Shown in pieces: positions 54,275 to 63,866 of a stretch of DNA of 64,000 nucleotides. The stretch is from Mucilaginibacter gossypii (lineage in GTDB: Bacteria; Bacteroidota; Bacteroidia; Sphingobacteriales; Sphingobacteriaceae): the NCBI RefSeq assembly GCF_900100945.1, contig NZ_FNCG01000006.1, forward strand, positions 248,001 to 312,000, given 5' to 3'. The translations under genes were made by a program, and so were the position numbers. Position 1 is the stretch's first letter, and every line of letters begins with the position of its first letter. Below the pieces are notes generated by a model, which made no database searches, was not told where the DNA came from, and saw nothing but the letters and a program-made list of their open reading frames with translations.

Positions 54275-56014
54275 CTAATTACCGTATGCCGGATTTTGAG
54301 TTAAATTAGGGTTTAGCCCACGCTCAAGCTGCGGAATAGGATAAAGATCACGGCCAACAGGAAGTGATGTATTATACAAGCCATGAAGCTTTAAACCATT
54401 GTCTGCATCAAGCTTTGCATCTGCAGTGTTGGGGTTAGCAATCATGTTGGTATTGTTGTCAACTGTACCGTAAGCTTTTTTAATGAATTCGGCAGCTACA
54501 CCAGCCCTGCGCAGGTTATAAAACACAGAATATTCACCCGAAAGTTCATGCCTGTACTCGCTGTAAACCATTTGCAGTGGGTCTGTGATTGGGCTTGAAG
54601 CCGAACCGTCATAATTTGCACCATCCTGCATTACAGCCGGCGCAGTGCCGCCCCACGCACGGTCTCTTACCTTTTTAATCGTGGCCAGGCCACCTGCTGC
54701 GTCACCTGTACGGATCTGGCACTCGGCTTTATCAAGCAATACTTCGGCATAACGTAACAGTATTTGATTTTGAGCGCCAAAAATTGTTGAATTGCCGGAG
54801 TTAGCATCAAGGTTGGGGTCGCGCCACATTTTAGCACAGTAGAAACCGGTACGTAAACCATCACCGTCAGAACCATACCATGGATTGGCATGTGTACCAC
54901 AGGTATTGATGATCTTACCGTCATCCCCAGTGTATTTAGCTTTTACCTTAGGATCGGAGCTCGCAAAACCTGCTACTACTAAAGGATAAACTTTAATGCC
55001 GCCCCGACCTATAATTCCCGGACTAATGTTCTCATCGCCGGGGCCAATCACTGTTGCCAGTTTACGTTTGTCACCAGCCTGGTATGAATAATATAATCCC
55101 GGATTGGCATAATCATAACCGAAGTTTGAAACCTCCTCCGGCCAGCTAAAATCCGAAATCCAGGCTACTTCATTACCTGCACCCCAACTTTGGGTACCTG
55201 CTACTGTGAACTGCACCTCAAATATCGACTCAGCATTATTTTGATGGTTGTATTCATTTACATCTATAAAATTAGGCATCAGTGAAAAATGCCCATCCAA
55301 CTGGTTAAAGTTTGCCAATGCACCGGCGTAATCTTTATTCCACATTTGCGCGGCACCTTCATAAGCTAAAGCAGCACCTTTTGTTGCCCTTCCAAGTTCA
55401 GAAGCCGGCAAATCTTCCCTCCATGGTAATAAAGTTGCAGCCTGCTTGGTGTCGGCAATTACCTGTGCAAATACTTGTTCTTGTGTACTTCTTGCGGTTA
55501 AACCATCAGTTACTGATTTAAGCTCCAGTGGCACACCGCCAAAACTACCCGCCAGATAGTAATAGGTCATTCCGCGTAAAAAGTAGGCTTCACCAAGCAA
55601 TCGGTTAGCTAAACTTTCGTCAAGAATCCCTTTGGCTTTCATTTCGGGAATGATTTCAATTGCAGAGTTAGCCCGTGATATACCCACATAAGCACGTTGC
55701 CAAAAAGTCCTGATCGGGCCAAAATCTGTAGTTATTGCGTAGTAATTATAAAAGCGGTCATTTCCCCAGTTAAAAAAATCATGGGTTTGAAAGTTAGCAT
55801 AATACCAGATCGACTTTTTTAGCAGGTCGGCATTTTGATAGGTATCATAAATTGAGTTTACAAGCGCTATACCGTCAGCTGCTTTATTAAAATAAGCATC
55901 TTTAGCGAGCTGTGTATAGCTTGTTTGGTCAAGAAAATTCTTTTTACAGCTCAATGGAACCATAAGTGTGGCACCGAGAGCAATTAGTGTGATATATTTT
56001 TTATTGATTTTCAT
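54275..56014 (-). CDS. SusD/RagB-family outer-membrane lipoprotein
   Basis: 579 aa. Lipoprotein signal (LIALGATLMVPLSCKKNF). N-terminal SusD domain (YFNKAADGIALVNSIYDTYQ), helical TPR-like body (GEAYFLRGMTYYYLAGSFGG), and the RagB/SusD C terminus (YSEYRHELSGEYSVFYNLRR, PIPQLERGLNPNLTQNPAY). Lies 26 bp downstream of SusC. Surface substrate-capture partner for that receptor. Confidence 0.95.
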   Translation of the reverse strand: MKINKKYITLIALGATLMVPLSCKKNFLDQTSYTQLAKDAYFNKAADGIALVNSIYDTYQNADLLKKSIWYYANFQTHDFFNWGNDRFYNYYAITTDFGPIRTFWQRAYVGISRANSAIEIIPEMKAKGILDESLANRLLGEAYFLRGMTYYYLAGSFGGVPLELKSVTDGLTARSTQEQVFAQVIADTKQAATLLPWREDLPASELGRATKGAALAYEGAAQMWNKDYAGALANFNQLDGHFSLMPNFIDVNEYNHQNNAESIFEVQFTVAGTQSWGAGNEVAWISDFSWPEEVSNFGYDYANPGLYYSYQAGDKRKLATVIGPGDENISPGIIGRGGIKVYPLVVAGFASSDPKVKAKYTGDDGKIINTCGTHANPWYGSDGDGLRTGFYCAKMWRDPNLDANSGNSTIFGAQNQILLRYAEVLLDKAECQIRTGDAAGGLATIKKVRDRAWGGTAPAVMQDGANYDGSASSPITDPLQMVYSEYRHELSGEYSVFYNLRRAGVAAEFIKKAYGTVDNNTNMIANPNTADAKLDADNGLKLHGLYNTSLPVGRDLYPIPQLERGLNPNLTQNPAYGN

Positions 56015-56040
56015 TTCTTTACTGTTTTATCGCTGCCCAA

Positions 56041-59000
56041 TTAGAAAGTTACATTTAAACCAAGTGTATAAAACTTAGATGAAGGGTAATTACCCGCATC
56101 AATACCAGATGCCGTTGCACTTCCATTAGCTGTGCCAATTTCAGGATCCAGTCCTTTATACCCGGTTATAGTAAACAAATTCTGGGTGGAAAAGTAAATT
56201 CTCACTTTTGATAGGGTCAACTTTTTGGTGACGTCAGACGGTAATGTATAACCCAGGGTAAGGTTCCTTAAACGGAGATAGCTACCATCTTCAACATACA
56301 CACTTGATGGTACGTTATTTGCGCTGGTATCATCATTATATGTAAGCCTTGCGTAACGATTTGATGGATTACTCGGGGTCCAGTGATTAACATAATAATC
56401 GTAACCTACGTTTTCAACACCAACAAAGCCGGGGGCCTGAAAGCTTTCAAGGGTCCTTTGCTGATAATTCAGGATCTTATTTCCGTAAGAGCCATAGAAA
56501 TATGCGTTAAGATCAAATGCCTTATAAGCAAAATCGAGGTTTAAACCACCATAAAATTTAGGGATCGGACTACCGAGGCTTGTCCTGTCTGAAGGGGTAA
56601 CCTGTCCGTCACCGTTGTTGTCGGCATAATAACGATCCCCTGGTTGGGTAACGCTTTTCCAGTAATATGGGTTACTTGGAAATTTAGCTGCAGCGGCCGT
56701 ATTTAAAGCGTTGATTTGTGCCTGCGACTGGAATATACCTAATGATTTATAACCAAAAAACTCACCTACAGCCTGCCCGATATTGGTTTCGCTGAATTGC
56801 CCCCAGCCATTACCGTTAAGACCAGTAACCGTGGTAAGGTTATCAATAAAGGTTAGGCTTTTATTAAGGCTAACTAATTTATTTTTAACCGTAGTAAAAG
56901 TCAAGCCCACACCATACCTGAAATCATTTACCGTGTGGTTGTAGTTTACGGCAAACTCAAAACCTTTGTTATTAATTTCACCAACATTTTGTGCCAGGTT
57001 TTGGCTAAAGCCAGTTTGTGACGATACAGGAAGGTTTAACAAAAAGTCTTTCGATCTCCTGTTATAATAATCAACTGTAAAAGTAAGCGCGCCATTCAGG
57101 AAGGCAGCATCCATACCAATGTCAGTTTGGTAATCAGTCTCCCATCTGAGGTCGGGGTTGGCAGGTTGTGTTGGTGCCAAGCCGGGTTGATAAACCTCTC
57201 CTGACGAACCATTTTTACCAAATGGGTAACCCACGTTTGTGCCGGTAGTAGCTGCACCACCTGATGAATATAAGGCATTATATTGAAATAATGGAATAGA
57301 GCCCTGATTACCAACTTCGCCATACCCTCCTCTGAACTTCAGATCAGACAGCCATGCAACGTTTTTCAGGAATGATTCTTCTTTAGCTTTCCAGGCTACG
57401 GAACCCGAAGGGAATACACCATATTGATGCCCGTTAGCAAATTTCGACGAACCATCGCGCCTAACGGTACCTGTTACAATATATTTGTCATTGTATTTAT
57501 AGATTAACCGTCCAAATTGTGAAGCAAAAGTTGTTGTATATTGGCTGCCTGTAACAACAAGATCGTTAACCTGCGCCAGATCCCGAAGGGCATTATTGAT
57601 CAATTTATCTCCGGTACCTGTCATATACCGGTAGGTATTTGATTGTGCTGAAACACCACCAACAAAGTTAATAGCGTGCTTTCCGAAGGTTTTATCATAC
57701 GATATGGTATTTTCCCATAACCACTCAAAAGTGTTATTAGCGCTTTGCGAATAAACAGAATTTTGGTTAGCTCCGCTTAAACCATATTGCTCCTGCCAGC
57801 GAAGGTCTTCCGGTTGAAAGAAGTAACCCGAATAGTCACTTACGTTTAGGCCCGCATTGGTTTTGATCTTAAGTCCGTCTATAATAGTAGCCTCTAATGA
57901 GCTACTTGCCAAAAGGTAATTATTTAGGTTTTTATAATCGTTTTTTTCAATAGCATATAATGGATTGTTCCAGCTTTTTGTGTAAATATTGATCGGGTTA
58001 TAAAAACCATAGTTCCTATTTTTGTCTTTTATCTGGTTGGTTAACTTATTACCACCATCGAGCGTAGGGATAAGCTCTGTTAATTGCTGCAATGATCCTG
58101 AACCAAATGGATTATTTTGATCCTGCCTTGAATACTTAGCACTGGTAGATGATTTAAGCCATTTACTTACGGTATAATCAATATTCATACCCAGGTTTAA
58201 CCGCTTAAAATATGAACCTAAAACAATCCCCTTTTGGTCATAATAACCAGCTGAAAAGGCAGATTGAATTTTTTCGTTGCCTCCGCGTATACCAAGGTTG
58301 TAGCTCTGTTTTGCCCCCTGGCGATAAATTGCATCCTGCCAGTCGACACTGGTTAATGCCGAAGGATTTGCCCATTCAGGCAATTCTGTAAAATTACCCT
58401 CAGATGCGTGATCTTCATTGGCCAGGGTTGCCCATTGCTGCGCGTTAAGAACTTTATACTTTTTGGGTTTTGATTGCAATGAACCATAGGCATCTAACGA
58501 TACCTGCACCCCACCATCCTTCCGACCTTTTTTTGTAGTAATGATAACAACGCCGTTTGCTGCCCTAACACCATAAATAGCTGTTGCCGAAGCATCTTTC
58601 AACACATCAATATTAGCTATATCGTTAGGATTAACGTTATTTAAGCCTCCGCTGATCGGGTAACCATCAACCACATATAGAGGCTCATTACCATTTGTAG
58701 CCAAACTACCTACCCCCCTGATCAATACACTCACACTACTACCGGGTGCGCCATCATTGTTAGTAACCTGTACACCCGCTGCCCTGCCTTGCAAAGCCTG
58801 GTCAACGCTGGTCACAGGCACTTTACCTACCTGATCGGCGTTGATTGAACTAATAGCCCCCGTTAAATCTTTACGCTTAGTAGTACCATAACCCACAACA
58901 ACTACCTCGGTCAGTGTTTTATTATCGGGCACTAACGATACGTTAATAACCGATCTGCCGTTTATGGCAACTTCCTGGTTTAAGAAGCCAACAAAGCTAA

Positions 59001-59241
59001 AAACAAGTGTTTCATTGTTACCGGCGGTTATTGAGTAGGTACCATCGGCCTTTGAACCCGCAGCCTGCGTGCTCCCTTTTATCTTAACGGTAACACCCGG
59101 CAAAGGTAGTCCGTTGTCCGAACCGGTGATCTTACCGGTAATCAATTTACTTTGGGCTTGCCCCGACAGGCTTATCAACACAAATGATAAACTTGTACAG
59201 ATTAAGGCCACAACTTTTTTGATACGTAGTTTTCCTCTCAT
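56041..59241 (-). CDS. SusC/RagA-family TonB-dependent receptor (no STN domain)
   Basis: 1066 aa. Signal peptide (VVALICTSLSFVLISLSGQAQ), directly followed by the carboxypeptidase-like domain (LPLPGVTVKIKGSTQAAG), then VVVVGYGTTKRKDLTGAISS, plug (EPLYVVDGYPISGGLNNVNP, DASATAIYGVRAANGVVIIT) and barrel ending in LGLNVTF. With no STN domain and no sigma/FecR nearby, regulation must differ from the other two complete systems. A TATTTTTG box lies 155-162 bp upstream and the motif CAATCGATTA 103 bp upstream. Confidence 0.95.
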   Translation of the reverse strand: MRGKLRIKKVVALICTSLSFVLISLSGQAQSKLITGKITGSDNGLPLPGVTVKIKGSTQAAGSKADGTYSITAGNNETLVFSFVGFLNQEVAINGRSVINVSLVPDNKTLTEVVVVGYGTTKRKDLTGAISSINADQVGKVPVTSVDQALQGRAAGVQVTNNDGAPGSSVSVLIRGVGSLATNGNEPLYVVDGYPISGGLNNVNPNDIANIDVLKDASATAIYGVRAANGVVIITTKKGRKDGGVQVSLDAYGSLQSKPKKYKVLNAQQWATLANEDHASEGNFTELPEWANPSALTSVDWQDAIYRQGAKQSYNLGIRGGNEKIQSAFSAGYYDQKGIVLGSYFKRLNLGMNIDYTVSKWLKSSTSAKYSRQDQNNPFGSGSLQQLTELIPTLDGGNKLTNQIKDKNRNYGFYNPINIYTKSWNNPLYAIEKNDYKNLNNYLLASSSLEATIIDGLKIKTNAGLNVSDYSGYFFQPEDLRWQEQYGLSGANQNSVYSQSANNTFEWLWENTISYDKTFGKHAINFVGGVSAQSNTYRYMTGTGDKLINNALRDLAQVNDLVVTGSQYTTTFASQFGRLIYKYNDKYIVTGTVRRDGSSKFANGHQYGVFPSGSVAWKAKEESFLKNVAWLSDLKFRGGYGEVGNQGSIPLFQYNALYSSGGAATTGTNVGYPFGKNGSSGEVYQPGLAPTQPANPDLRWETDYQTDIGMDAAFLNGALTFTVDYYNRRSKDFLLNLPVSSQTGFSQNLAQNVGEINNKGFEFAVNYNHTVNDFRYGVGLTFTTVKNKLVSLNKSLTFIDNLTTVTGLNGNGWGQFSETNIGQAVGEFFGYKSLGIFQSQAQINALNTAAAAKFPSNPYYWKSVTQPGDRYYADNNGDGQVTPSDRTSLGSPIPKFYGGLNLDFAYKAFDLNAYFYGSYGNKILNYQQRTLESFQAPGFVGVENVGYDYYVNHWTPSNPSNRYARLTYNDDTSANNVPSSVYVEDGSYLRLRNLTLGYTLPSDVTKKLTLSKVRIYFSTQNLFTITGYKGLDPEIGTANGSATASGIDAGNYPSSKFYTLGLNVTF

Positions 59242-59658
59242 ACGTTTTACTTTAATTTGTTAAAATTGGTTTAAAGCACATGATCACTTCTTAACAGTTG
59301 TCGCCAAAGAGATTATATGCTAAGTAAAAGTAGCCAGAGGTAACAATCGATTATAATACGATATGAGTGGTTTTTTGTATTATTTTAACATAACCCAAAA
59401 ATATAAATTTAAAATTTCAAATAACTAATTATCAATTAGTTAAAGATTAAAAACAAAACCGAAAGTCAATATATTATCGCCATCGTGATAAAATAATACA
59501 TATCAATGTTAAAATTAAATCACCGAATAAATGTTATTTTAACAATAAAATTGATTTTGATTTTAAAACATTAACCTAACGTTGTGCAGGTTGTATAAAC
59601 AAAAATGCCTACCAGTTAACACCGGAAGGCATTGATCATTTTTAACTTTTTAAATCCC
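59242..59658. other. AT-rich spacer with putative SusC promoter and motif
   Basis: No gene seen. On the minus strand TATTTTTG (59403 to 59396) matches the TAnnTTTG -7 consensus, without a well-spaced -33 TTG. CAATCGATTA is at 59344-59353. A terminator for the neighbouring gene occupies 59604-59633. Confidence 0.45.
59604..59633 (-). terminator. Terminator of the phytase-like esterase gene
   Basis: Hairpin AATGCCT / AGGCATT with inner CC/GG pairing. On the minus strand it is followed by TTTTTG. It lies 26 bp after the stop codon. Confidence 0.75.
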
Positions 59659-60945
59659 CTATTTTAGCTTCACAAAATAAATCCTGTTCCTGTCAACCGA
59701 ATTGGTAGCCGGTAAAATTTTTGCAGCAAAACCGTTTTTACCATTATCAATAACACCGAAGTCATCATCGTTAGATATGGCAAGGATATTACCCGGTAGT
59801 AAAGTCAAACCTTCGGCTTTATCATGAGGGTAAACAGTTGGCAAATCTTTTAGCAAATCAAGCACCTGGGTTTTGGTAACCGGGGTAATACCAGCGGCCT
59901 GTAAACCGGCTAAATCATTAAGCTCTTCAACAGTTTTTGTGTTATATAATTTGCCGTTGGCGCCGTTTGCGGGGTCGGAGATATCGGTAGCATTGCTGAT
60001 ATCTATTTTAAATACTTTTTTGAACTTAGCGGCATCGGTAGGCGCACCTCCGAACTTACCATCGCGTTCAATAGTTAAGAATGTAGTGGCATTAACGGCG
60101 GTTATGTCACTAACGCCTGTTAATGAAGTATTATCCATAAGGTAAGCATACTGTTTTGTATTGCCCGTTGCAATATCAAAGGTAAGGATGCGCAATACAG
60201 TTGAATTAGCAACCTTTGCTTTAGATGGGTTATACATTGGCGATTGCATCATGCCAACCAGTGTTTTGCCATCGGGTGTGATGGCTAACCCTTCCATACC
60301 GCGGTTAGCCCTGCGGGTAGCAAATACAGCAGGAATTTTACGGCCGCCGGTGCCTGATCCGTAAGGGTTAATGCGTTCGATGGTTTTGCCGCTGGCATCA
60401 AAGTGTACTATATGCGGACCGTATTCGTCACTTACCCAAAAAGTACCGTCGGATGCCAGAACCAAACCTTCCGAATCAATACCATCAGCACTTGGAGATA
60501 ACTGATTTCCGCTCAGATCAAATGGAATTTCGCCCGAAGCTCCCATTCCGGCGGGGTTTGGTAAACCATTTAATTTCACGCCGTTGGCATTTTTTAACTC
60601 TATGGTTTGTTCCAGCACCAGTTTATCATCTTTTAACCTGAATTTACCTATCTGCGGATCAAAATCCGGTTTACCGATGATGATGGAATTGGCTGTCTGC
60701 CCGGCCACGTTTGAGCCGCGGTCGGTAAGCAGGTAAAATACATCTTTGTGGTTTGGATCTGCTGCCACTGCGGATCCAAAGCCGCCGTTATAAACCTTTA
60801 CGCCGTCGGCAGTGGTGAAAAGGATAGCCGGGTTTTGCGCCTCGGCCATATCAGGATAGCTGAAAGGATTTATCTTATTATCATTATGGCAGGAAGAAAG
60901 GATCGCCGCGGATAACGCGATGACGCTAAGTAATTGTTTTTTCAT
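59659..60945 (-). CDS. Phytase-like esterase lipoprotein
   Basis: 428 aa. Lipoprotein signal (VIALSAAILSSCHNDNKI). The remainder resembles the esterase-like activity of phytase family (PF13449), a beta-propeller fold: FGSAVAADPNHKDVFYLLTD, GIDSEGLVLASDGTFWVSDE, YGPHIVHFDASGKTIERINP, RGMEGLAITPDGKTLVG, KAEGLTLLPGNILAISNDDD. It carries acidic residues of the kind used to bind calcium. The product is probably a periplasmic phosphoesterase, substrate unknown. Single gene with its own terminator; TGATCGATTA lies 9-18 bp before the start. Confidence 0.83.
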   Translation of the reverse strand: MKKQLLSVIALSAAILSSCHNDNKINPFSYPDMAEAQNPAILFTTADGVKVYNGGFGSAVAADPNHKDVFYLLTDRGSNVAGQTANSIIIGKPDFDPQIGKFRLKDDKLVLEQTIELKNANGVKLNGLPNPAGMGASGEIPFDLSGNQLSPSADGIDSEGLVLASDGTFWVSDEYGPHIVHFDASGKTIERINPYGSGTGGRKIPAVFATRRANRGMEGLAITPDGKTLVGMMQSPMYNPSKAKVANSTVLRILTFDIATGNTKQYAYLMDNTSLTGVSDITAVNATTFLTIERDGKFGGAPTDAAKFKKVFKIDISNATDISDPANGANGKLYNTKTVEELNDLAGLQAAGITPVTKTQVLDLLKDLPTVYPHDKAEGLTLLPGNILAISNDDDFGVIDNGKNGFAAKILPATNSVDRNRIYFVKLK

Positions 60946-60953
60946 TTGATAAG

Positions 60954-60963
60954 TGATCGATTA
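60954..60963. promoter_or_regulatory. Motif TGATCGATTA before the phytase-like gene
   Basis: Differs from CAATCGATTA (50549 and 59344) only in the first two bases and sits very close to the start codon. Weak evidence for membership in the same regulon. Confidence 0.3.
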
Positions 60964-61151
60964 GTTTTACAAAGGAATCGGCCATATATAAATCTATTGT
61001 TAATTCTATAACAATAATTTAACCTACAAGCACAAACTCTATTAAATCTGAACATATAAACAACTCAACATTTTGCAATATTTATGTTACTTACCAATAT
61101 CATTTAAGATAAAACGTATTACCTCATCCGCTTTTTCATATTTTTAACCTT

Positions 61152-62714
61152 ATGAAACATATTTACCATTATACCTGCAACAACCTTTGGAACAAGGCAA
61201 GGCCTTTTGTTTTGGGCATGCTGCTTTGCAGCGGCATAGCTTCGGCACAATCAACTAACCCGGTTATCAACAGCATCATGACCGAAGAAACCACCAATTC
61301 GCAACTGGAAAAACTGGCGCATGAGCTGTTTGATGGTATCGGCCCCCGTTTGGTTGGTACGCCGCAAATGAAACAGGCAAACGACTGGGCAGTTGCTAAA
61401 TACAAAAGCTGGGACATCCAGGCTAAAAACGAAAAATGGGGCGAATGGCGCGGCTGGGAACGCGGGATCTCGCATATTGATATGGTATCGCCAAGGGCAA
61501 AATCATTAGAAGGCACGCAACTGGCCTGGAGCCCGGGCATGGACAAAAAGACCACTACTGCCGAGGTAATTATCCTACCGGATGTGGCCGATTCGGTAGC
61601 CTTTCAACAATGGCTCCCCAATGTAAAGGGTAAATTTGTAATGATCTCCATGCTCCAGCCAACCGGCAGGCCCGATTATAACTGGCAGGAGTTTGCCCTG
61701 AAGGAATCATTTGATAAAATGAAAGCCGAACGCACCGCCCAAACCGATGCATGGAAAAAACGCATCAGCAAAACCGGGTTTACCAATAAAACTTTGCCCG
61801 TGGCGTTGGAAAATGCTGGCGCAGCAGGTATTCTGACCAATAACTGGTCGGCCGGATTTGGGGTTGATAAGATCTTTGCTGCCTATACCAAAATCGTGCC
61901 TACGGTTGATATTGCATTGGAAGATTATGGCATGCTTTACCGCCTGAGTGAATCGGGCAACAAACCGGTGATTAGTATTCATTGCGAATCAAAAGAATTA
62001 GGTGTAGTGCCAACCTTTAATACCATTGCCGAAATCAAAGGCACCGAAAAACCCAATGAGTATGTAATGCTGAGCGCGCACTTTGATTCGTGGGATGGCG
62101 GTACGGGTGCTACCGATAACGGTACAGGTACTTTGACCATGATGGAAGCTATGCGCCTGCTGAAAAAATTCTATCCACACCCAAAACGTACCATATTAGT
62201 AGGCCATTGGGGCAGCGAAGAGGAAGGCCTGAACGGCTCACGCGCTTTTGTTGAGGACCATCCCGAAATTGTTAGTAATCTGCAAGCTTTGTTTAACCAG
62301 GATAATGGCACCGGCCGCGTGGTAAACCTTACCGGGCAGGGTTTTGTGGAAGCTAAGGATTATTTAAGCAGATGGCTTGCCGCTGTACCTGATACGATCA
62401 AAAACCGGATCAAAACCGTATTTCCTGGTCAGCCAGGCGGTGGCGGGTCTGATTTTGCATCGTTTGTAGCTGTTGGCGCGCCCGGCTTTTCTTTGGGTTC
62501 GCTTAACTGGTCGTACGGATCATATACATGGCACACCAACCGCGATACTTATGATAAAGTTGTTTTCGACGATCTGAAAAACAATGCCATTTTAGCTGCA
62601 ATCATGGCTTACATGGCCAGCGAAGACCCGCAAAAAACCGTTAACACCAAAACCGAAGGCATTAAATGGCCTGCACAGGTTAAAGCAACGCGCCGCGGCG
62701 GATTGGATAAGTAG
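61152..62714 (+). CDS. M28-family zinc metallopeptidase with PA domain
   Basis: 520 aa. Signal peptide ending SAQS, so periplasmic or secreted. A PA-type insert lies around residues 130-300 (PVALENAGAAGILTNNWSAG). The M28 catalytic domain carries the usual metal sites in order: SAHFDSWDGG, ATDNGTG, catalytic and ligand glutamates in WGSEEEG, an aspartate in NQDNGTG, and the last histidine in WHTNRDT. All zinc ligands appear intact, so it is likely an active aminopeptidase or carboxypeptidase. The alginate-lyase-like gene starts 8 bp after its stop. Confidence 0.92.
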   Translation: MKHIYHYTCNNLWNKARPFVLGMLLCSGIASAQSTNPVINSIMTEETTNSQLEKLAHELFDGIGPRLVGTPQMKQANDWAVAKYKSWDIQAKNEKWGEWRGWERGISHIDMVSPRAKSLEGTQLAWSPGMDKKTTTAEVIILPDVADSVAFQQWLPNVKGKFVMISMLQPTGRPDYNWQEFALKESFDKMKAERTAQTDAWKKRISKTGFTNKTLPVALENAGAAGILTNNWSAGFGVDKIFAAYTKIVPTVDIALEDYGMLYRLSESGNKPVISIHCESKELGVVPTFNTIAEIKGTEKPNEYVMLSAHFDSWDGGTGATDNGTGTLTMMEAMRLLKKFYPHPKRTILVGHWGSEEEGLNGSRAFVEDHPEIVSNLQALFNQDNGTGRVVNLTGQGFVEAKDYLSRWLAAVPDTIKNRIKTVFPGQPGGGGSDFASFVAVGAPGFSLGSLNWSYGSYTWHTNRDTYDKVVFDDLKNNAILAAIMAYMASEDPQKTVNTKTEGIKWPAQVKATRRGGLDK

Positions 62715-62721
62715 GCTGAAG

Positions 62722-63819
62722 ATGAGATATAATAAAACGGCCTTATTTACATTCCTGTTGCTGCTCTTAAGCTTTAGTTTGCAAGCACAGGAAAACAATA
62801 AAACCAAATTTGTGCATCCTGGTATTTTAAATACCAGGGGCAGTTTGGACCTCATCAGCACACAACTAAAGGCCGGTGATACAATGCGTATAGCAGCCTA
62901 TCAAAAAGTGCTGGATTTTATTAAAGATCATGAGTACCCGGCATCATTCCCATCCACCATCGTTGTAGGTTCAAATGGGGCTACATCACCGTCAAAAACG
63001 CAGATCAGAAAAGATTGCGAACTGGTTTACGCTCTCGCACTGGCCTGGGCTGCTACCGGTAACGCTGATTATGCAAAAAAGGCAATTGGTTTACTGAATG
63101 GCTGGGCATATGCATTTAAAGACTATGGTCTGCTTGAAGGAAAAACCACCCCCAACCAGCCCGATCTGGAAGCATCATGGACAACACCAAGTTTTGTGGC
63201 TGCTGCCGAAATCATCAGATATTATAAGGTGCAGGGTAAATCTGCCGGATGGGCTGTTGCTGATATTGAACAGTTCAGTAAATATCTTATCAATGTAAAA
63301 GATAATTACATCAACAAGATCCCCGATTATAAAAACAACTGGGATGCCTCTGCAGGATATGCAAAAATGGCCATCGGTGTGTTTTTAGATCAGGATTCCG
63401 TTTATCGTGCCGGGCACGATTTGTTGGTAAAAGAATTGTCAAATATCATTCAACCGGATGGTACCCTACCCGAGCTTTGCGTACGTAAAGACTGCGTGCA
63501 TTATCAATATTCGTTAACAGCTTACGCATATGCTGCTGCTATTGCCAAAATACAGGGAGATAATAGTTTATGGAAGATCGGCAATAAAAACATCAGTCTT
63601 GGATATGATTTTATGCGGAAAGCCTATGAGCAGAAAACCGGCTGCGATTACTGCAACTTAAACAGCCGGATTTTCCCGGGCGTTGAGGTTGCCTATGGTC
63701 ATTATAATACTGATAACCTAAATTATCTGAGAGGCTTACAGGCGCCGCTTGGCGTGCCTGTTGATAATACGTTTTTAGGATTTACCACCTATACCCATTA
63801 CAAAGTTAAGGGACTATAA
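62722..63819 (+). CDS. Alginate-lyase-family polysaccharide lyase
   Basis: 365 aa. Signal peptide (LFTFLLLLLSFSLQAQE). The helical toroid domain of the alginate_lyase family (PF05426) spans most of the protein: KTQIRKDCELVYALALAWAA, ASWTTPSFVAAAEIIRYYKV, NNWDASAGYAKMAIGVFLDQ, KDCVHYQYSLTAYAYAAA. Candidate catalytic Asn (NNW), His (CVHY) and Tyr are present. Substrate could be alginate or another uronic-acid polymer. Almost certainly co-transcribed with the M28 gene and followed by a strong terminator. Confidence 0.86.
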   Translation: MRYNKTALFTFLLLLLSFSLQAQENNKTKFVHPGILNTRGSLDLISTQLKAGDTMRIAAYQKVLDFIKDHEYPASFPSTIVVGSNGATSPSKTQIRKDCELVYALALAWAATGNADYAKKAIGLLNGWAYAFKDYGLLEGKTTPNQPDLEASWTTPSFVAAAEIIRYYKVQGKSAGWAVADIEQFSKYLINVKDNYINKIPDYKNNWDASAGYAKMAIGVFLDQDSVYRAGHDLLVKELSNIIQPDGTLPELCVRKDCVHYQYSLTAYAYAAAIAKIQGDNSLWKIGNKNISLGYDFMRKAYEQKTGCDYCNLNSRIFPGVEVAYGHYNTDNLNYLRGLQAPLGVPVDNTFLGFTTYTHYKVKGL

Positions 63820-63831
63820 AAACAAGCCAAC

Positions 63832-63863
63832 AAAAACGCCGCCCGAAAAAAGGCGGCGTTTTT
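63832..63863. terminator. Strong bidirectional terminator
   Basis: 12-bp GC-rich stem AAAAACGCCGCC / GGCGGCGTTTTT with an 8-bp loop and A/T runs on both sides. It separates convergent genes. Confidence 0.9.
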
Positions 63864-63866
63864 GTT

